Positions 59,958 to 64,000 of a stretch of DNA of 64,000 nt are shown in pieces. Positions within the stretch are counted from its first letter, which is position 1; every line of letters starts with the position of its first letter. The notes under the pieces are model-generated. The model had not been told where the DNA came from. It did no database searches and worked only from the letters and a program-made list of their open reading frames with translations. The position numbers and the translations under genes are program-made. This stretch comes from Cymbidium sinense. Taxonomy: Eukaryota > Streptophyta > Magnoliopsida > Asparagales > Orchidaceae. The stretch spans positions 10,271,179 to 10,335,178 of the forward strand of contig CM038228.1 of the NCBI GenBank assembly GCA_021442155.1, given 5' to 3'.

Positions 59958-62138
59958 CACCCACTAAATTACTGACAAAAGATGAAATAGTAATGCATCG
60001 CTACCACTAGTGTTGCAACAGCTGGCCCTGAAGTGTGCTATGTGCTGGCATGGGTTTCTGCCATCAAAGCTCTTGAAAGAAGGAGACACAAAATCCTTAG
60101 GATATTGGTAGCATCAAATTCCTTTGGGTAGGGTCTACCCTTTGGAACCGATTATCCTCCTCGGGCTTGCACCAACGCTTCTCTCACTTGCTGCTCAACC
60201 ATGAGTTTAATATCCTTTTCTTGTACAGAGGTACTATCCACTACCTTCTTATACAAGTTAGTGTTGCTCTGCTCTACTGGAGGTGAAGTCTTGGCTTGAT
60301 CCAAGACATGCAGTAACTCAAGATAAAGAGTCTCCATGATAGTAGGATGTGCTGCTAGGGCTTGATTTTGAAGTGCCAAAATTATTACTAGCAAATCTTC
60401 AAGCCTCTTTCCTATTTTGTCAATCTGCTTATCCTTCTGTTTGAGTTATTGGAGGAGGTGTTGGGTCGAATAAGCTGTATCATCCTGTTCAATCGTAGCA
60501 CCTTCCAAACTCTGCTGATATCGAAGGAGGGAACCCCTGGTATCAACTATATGCATCTCTGCTGAATCTTCCAACAAATCATATTCATTGGGATCAAAGC
60601 CAACCTTCTCTTCCTTTAGATCAGTCCAGTCGTGCACTAGGATTTTCTTCTTTTCAAAGAGATATTGTGCTACAATATCATCTAAGGAGTGATCCAATTA
60701 CGCAGGTACAAATGATTGTGGCTGATCGGTGGCGGGATCATGTTCATGAACAGAAATACATATGACCTCCCTAGCTACTAGAACATAGATCTTGTGAGGG
60801 ATATGCTCACTAGAGAATACAGGCTCATGGCTATCATCTATCATTGGTGGAGTACTACTCTTGGGAGGATCTATCGCCATAGGGGCAACTGAACTATCTC
60901 CTTCTCCTTGTGCTCTTGCTATCTCCATGATTTGCTGTGAGGGTGATGGCACGACTACGATGCTTCGAGGTCACCACTCCCTCTTCACCGCAACTAAAGT
61001 GGGAGGTCGAGCAGGAGAGCTCAGCCTCACCTCAGCCTGTAGTGTAAATGAAATGGGATCTCTTGGCCATAGCGAGATCACCAGTGGGGTTTATTTTTCC
61101 TGGATGCTGCCTTCATGTCCTTTGATGGAACTGTGGAAGATGGAGCTTGCACTAGAGATGGTGGACATGGAGAGAGTGATATGGTGGAGGCACCACCGAC
61201 TGTCTCTATGTGGGATCCCTCCTCCCATGGTGAGTAGTACCGGTCAATAAAATGCTATCAGTATGATCGACGTGGGTAGTGCTTCGATCGGGAAAATCCA
61301 TGAGGGCAAAGGTAGTTGACTGTCTGGCATACCTTTGCCTCGCCCTACTTGTCACATGCACTGATACACGAGCATCCCTGGCCCTCTTCTATTGGATATG
61401 CTCACCCACGCTGTGAGGAATAACCGATCATAAATCAAATTAGGCCCCAAACTCTGACCGTCCGTAAGCCCCGCCAACTCGGTGCAAAACTATCATAAGC
61501 TTGGCATATGACCTCCTCCTGTCTCTGGTAGGAGCCTCATACTGAACTACAGGTGGATGTGACATTGTAAATCTCTTAACATCTTTCTCTCCATCAAACC
61601 TGGAGAGAGAATGAAATTTGTTCTATGTAGGTAAAGGGGAGACTACTCTGGGTGACTCCTCTACTACAAATAGAGAGACTGCCTTCATCTCCTTTGCTAT
61701 GTGCACATGATGCCACTTGCTATTATGGCATCTATTATAGTGCTGAGTTCTGCTGGGAGGACCAGTATGGGAACTAGACCCTACCTCATAGGTAGGGGAG
61801 ACTATCCCTGAAGCTAAGGGAGCCTTCCCCTTGGAAGAAGCCAAAGAGTGGGTGCTAGCCCGTACTGGGGCAATAATGGGAACAACTGAACGCACTGGAG
61901 CTGAAACTATAACTACTACGGGAACTTCTACAGCCTCCCTCTTCAATGAGGGAAATTCAGAATCTGATGATATCTCAACATGGATGACTGGCTTCTGCCT
62001 AGTCACCACACTTCTACTGACGGTTGTGAGGGTTGCCCCCTCACAAGTGATTCTAACCACCTCCAATCCTCATCCAAAGTGAATCAGATGGGCAAAGTCC
62101 ATTTGTGAGAGGCTGGCTCGATCCAAGGCCAAATCCAT
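59958..62138 (-). pseudogene. Gypsy gag and upstream ORF, broken
   Basis: An ATG at 62,136-62,138 starts MDLALDRASLSQMDFAHLIH, followed in another frame by LEVVRITCEGATLTTVSRSV (61,623-62,066). After degenerate sequence come PSPSQQIMEIARAQGEGD (60,698-60,952) and HSLDDIVAQYLFEKKKILVH (60,446-60,697). The coiled-coil-like QALAAHPTIMETLYLELLH and VEQQVREALVQARGG follow (60,152-60,394). Then GRPYPKEFDA, FVSPSFKSFDGRNPCQHIAH and FRASCCNTSGSDALL (59,990-60,160) match the conserved start of the Tat/gypsy gag domain, which packages element RNA. Coding is cut at 59,957 by the large-repeat fragment. Whether the first frame is gag or a separate upstream ORF, as in Ogre-type elements, cannot be settled here. 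Confidence 0.7.
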
Positions 62139-62289
62139 CCTAAAAGAAAAAGTGAAGATAAACTTCTGGGCATCCATTAGCACTGAACAGAACTGAGTTA
62201 AAATTCTGTAATTTTTGAAAATAAACTCAAATTAGATCTTTCACTTTTGTATTTTGCTAACTTTTTGAATTTTGATTTAGAATTTGAAC

Positions 62290-64000
62290 CCACACTCAAT
62301 AATTTGAATATGTTAAGTGAGGCTCATTGATTTTGGAGAGAGATTTTGAATTTAGAATTGGATAAGAGATTTTAAATTTAGAATCTATTTTCAACAAATT
62401 TGTGTATGTTGAAAATGGGTTTAAATATTTTGAAGAGATTTTTGATGCTTCCATTGGTTCATATTTGAATTTGATTTTCATGTTTGGAGACCCTTCATTT
62501 AACAAATTTGAGTATGTTAAAATAAAGGACCAATTGATTTTGTTTGGGGATTACTTAGCAAATTTGGGTATGCTAAATAAGTTGTTTGAAAATAATTTTT
62601 TTATTTGCTTATTTGTTCAAGATGTCAATCACGTGTGAGTTTGGAAATGGAATATTTACTTAGCAAATTTGTGTATGCTAACTAAAGTCCAAATGTTTTG
62701 TTTTAAATTTTTGAAAAGAGGATATTTACATAGCAAATTTGGGTATGCTAAATAAAGAATCCAAGTGTGTTTGATTTTTGTGATTTGATTTTTGAAAAGA
62801 GGATCTTTACTTAGCAAATTTGGGTATGTTAAATAAAGGATCAAAATGTGTTTGATTTTTTATGATTTGATTTTGAAAAGAGGACCTTTACTTAGCAAAT
62901 TTATGTATGCTAAATAAAGAATCCAAATGTGTTTGATTTTTGTGATTTGATTTTTGAAAAGAGGATCTTTACTTAGCAAATTTGGGTATGCTAAATAAAA
63001 GATCCAAATGTGTTTGATTTTTGTGATTTTGATTTTTGAAAAGAGGATCTTTACTTAGCAAATTTGAGTATGCTAAATAAATGATCCAAATGTATTTGAT
63101 TTTTGTGATTTGAAAAGAGGATCTTTACTTAGCAAATTTGGATATGCTAAATAAAGGATCCAAATGTGTTTAGTTTTTATGTTTCAATTTTGAAAAGAGG
63201 ATCTTCGCTTAGCAAATTTGGGTGTGCTAAATAAAAATCCAAATGTGCTTGATTTTTGTGATTTTGAAAAGAGGATCTTTACTTAGAAAATTTGGGTATG
63301 CTAAATAAAGGATCCAAATGTGTTTGATTTTTCTGATTTTGATTTTAAAAAAGAGGATCCTTACTTATCAAATTTGGGTATGCTAAATAAATGATCCAAA
63401 TGTGTTTGATTTTGATGATTTGAAAAGAGGATCTTTACTTAGCAAATTTGGGTATGCTAAATAAAGGATCCAAATGTGTTTAATTTTTATGTCTTGATTT
63501 TGAAAATAGGATCTTCACTTAGCAAATTTGGGTGTGCTAAATGAAAATCCAAATGTGTTTGATTTTTATAAAGAGGATATTCACTTAGCAAATTTGGGTA
63601 TGCTAAATAAGAGGAGATTTCCATTTACAATTTGGTTATGTAAAATGGAAGTCAATTTGTTTCATGTTTCAAAGATGAAGTTTTTTTCAATTTATTACTT
63701 TTAAAGAGAGAAATTCCAACTTCAACATACATGAGATATGTTGAAATAGAATTTCATTGTCATGATATGATTTTATATGGAAATGAAATCTTCATTCAAT
63801 AAATTTGGGCATATTGAATGAGGGTACTCATTTTCAACTTTGAAAAGATGATTTTTTTAGAAATGAGATCTTCATTCAATAAATTTGGATATATTGAATA
63901 AGCATGTTCATATGTGCTTTTTCAAAGATGATTTTTTGATTTTGTTTAGAAATCTATTCTTCATTCAATAAATTTGGGTATATGAAAATGTTCATATGTG
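62290..64000. repeat. Tandem hairpin-repeat array (about 75-82 bp units)
   Basis: The core array (about 62,555-63,620) has about 14 units containing TTAGCAAATTTGGGTATGCTAA, joined by (G)GATCCAAATGTGTTTGATTTTT and GAAAAGAGGATCTTTACTTA, with spacing mostly 74-82 bp. Flanking units (62,290-62,530 and 63,630-63,990) are longer-spaced and diverged but keep the AATTTG(N)(N)(T/C)A loop between complementary arms. The array lies just upstream of the gypsy gag-side ORF (minus strand), where the element's 5' untranslated region would be. It has no coding capacity. The right end lies beyond the window. Confidence 0.9.

Noticed and set aside
62555..63620. Regularly spaced palindromic repeats resembling a CRISPR array
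   Set aside because: The DNA is eukaryotic, the sequences between palindromes are themselves repeats rather than unique spacers, and no cas genes are present.
1..64000. tRNA, rRNA or snRNA genes
   Set aside because: Scanned by eye for conserved tRNA A/B-box and rRNA words; none was convincing, though a covariance-model scan could still find one.

Overview
This 64-kb window looks like nuclear DNA from a flowering plant. It is AT-rich and intron-poor, and nearly all of it is transposable-element remnant. Several components are plant-specific: a MuDR-type transposase with a plant mobile domain, a Tat-like Ty3/gypsy element with a second RNase H, an L1-type LINE with a terminal RNase H, an RTE-type LINE ending in a (TTG)n tail, and dead copies of an atypical E2F (E2FE/DEL type) and a PEP-carboxylase-kinase-like gene. 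The mix would suit a large-genome monocot such as a palm, but that is a guess. I found no intact host gene, no tRNA or rRNA, and no CRISPR. Reading frames are broken almost everywhere, so most entries are pseudogenes or repeats.

Layout. 1-4,358 (minus): decayed MULE transposase, with its C-terminal plant mobile domain at the window edge. 4,392-11,669: first copy (A) of a 6.6-7.3 kb non-coding repeat with TG...CA ends. 11,670-30,359: mixed intergenic DNA. It holds a complete non-autonomous LTR retrotransposon (13,415-16,636), a kinase pseudogene (17,820-18,227), a truncated RTE LINE (21,039-21,610), an E2FE/DEL processed pseudogene (23,950-24,946), several short duplications and a possible MITE. 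30,360-37,326: copy B of the large repeat. 37,327-40,590: a roughly 300-bp tandem-repeat region downstream of an integrase. 40,590-62,138 (minus): a shattered Tat-like Ty3/gypsy element (gag, protease, RT, RNase H, second RNase H, integrase). Three insertions interrupt it: copy C of the large repeat (42,360-48,958), a full-length 6.7-kb LINE on the plus strand with 16-bp target-site duplications (49,406-56,131), and an 867-bp fragment of the large repeat (59,091-59,957). 62,290-64,000: a tandem array of about 75-82 bp units at the 5' side of the gypsy element.

How the pieces relate. The order of events can partly be read. The gypsy element came first; the LINE landed in its RT/RNase H junction, and the large repeat (probably the giant LTR of this or a related family) landed between the RNase H and the second RNase H. 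The most unusual signal is the 62.3-64.0 kb array. Its units share a conserved 10-nt AATTTGGGTA-like loop, flanked by inverted-repeat arms whose sequence differs between units while remaining complementary. This compensatory pattern suggests the hairpin, rather than the arm sequence, is what has been maintained.
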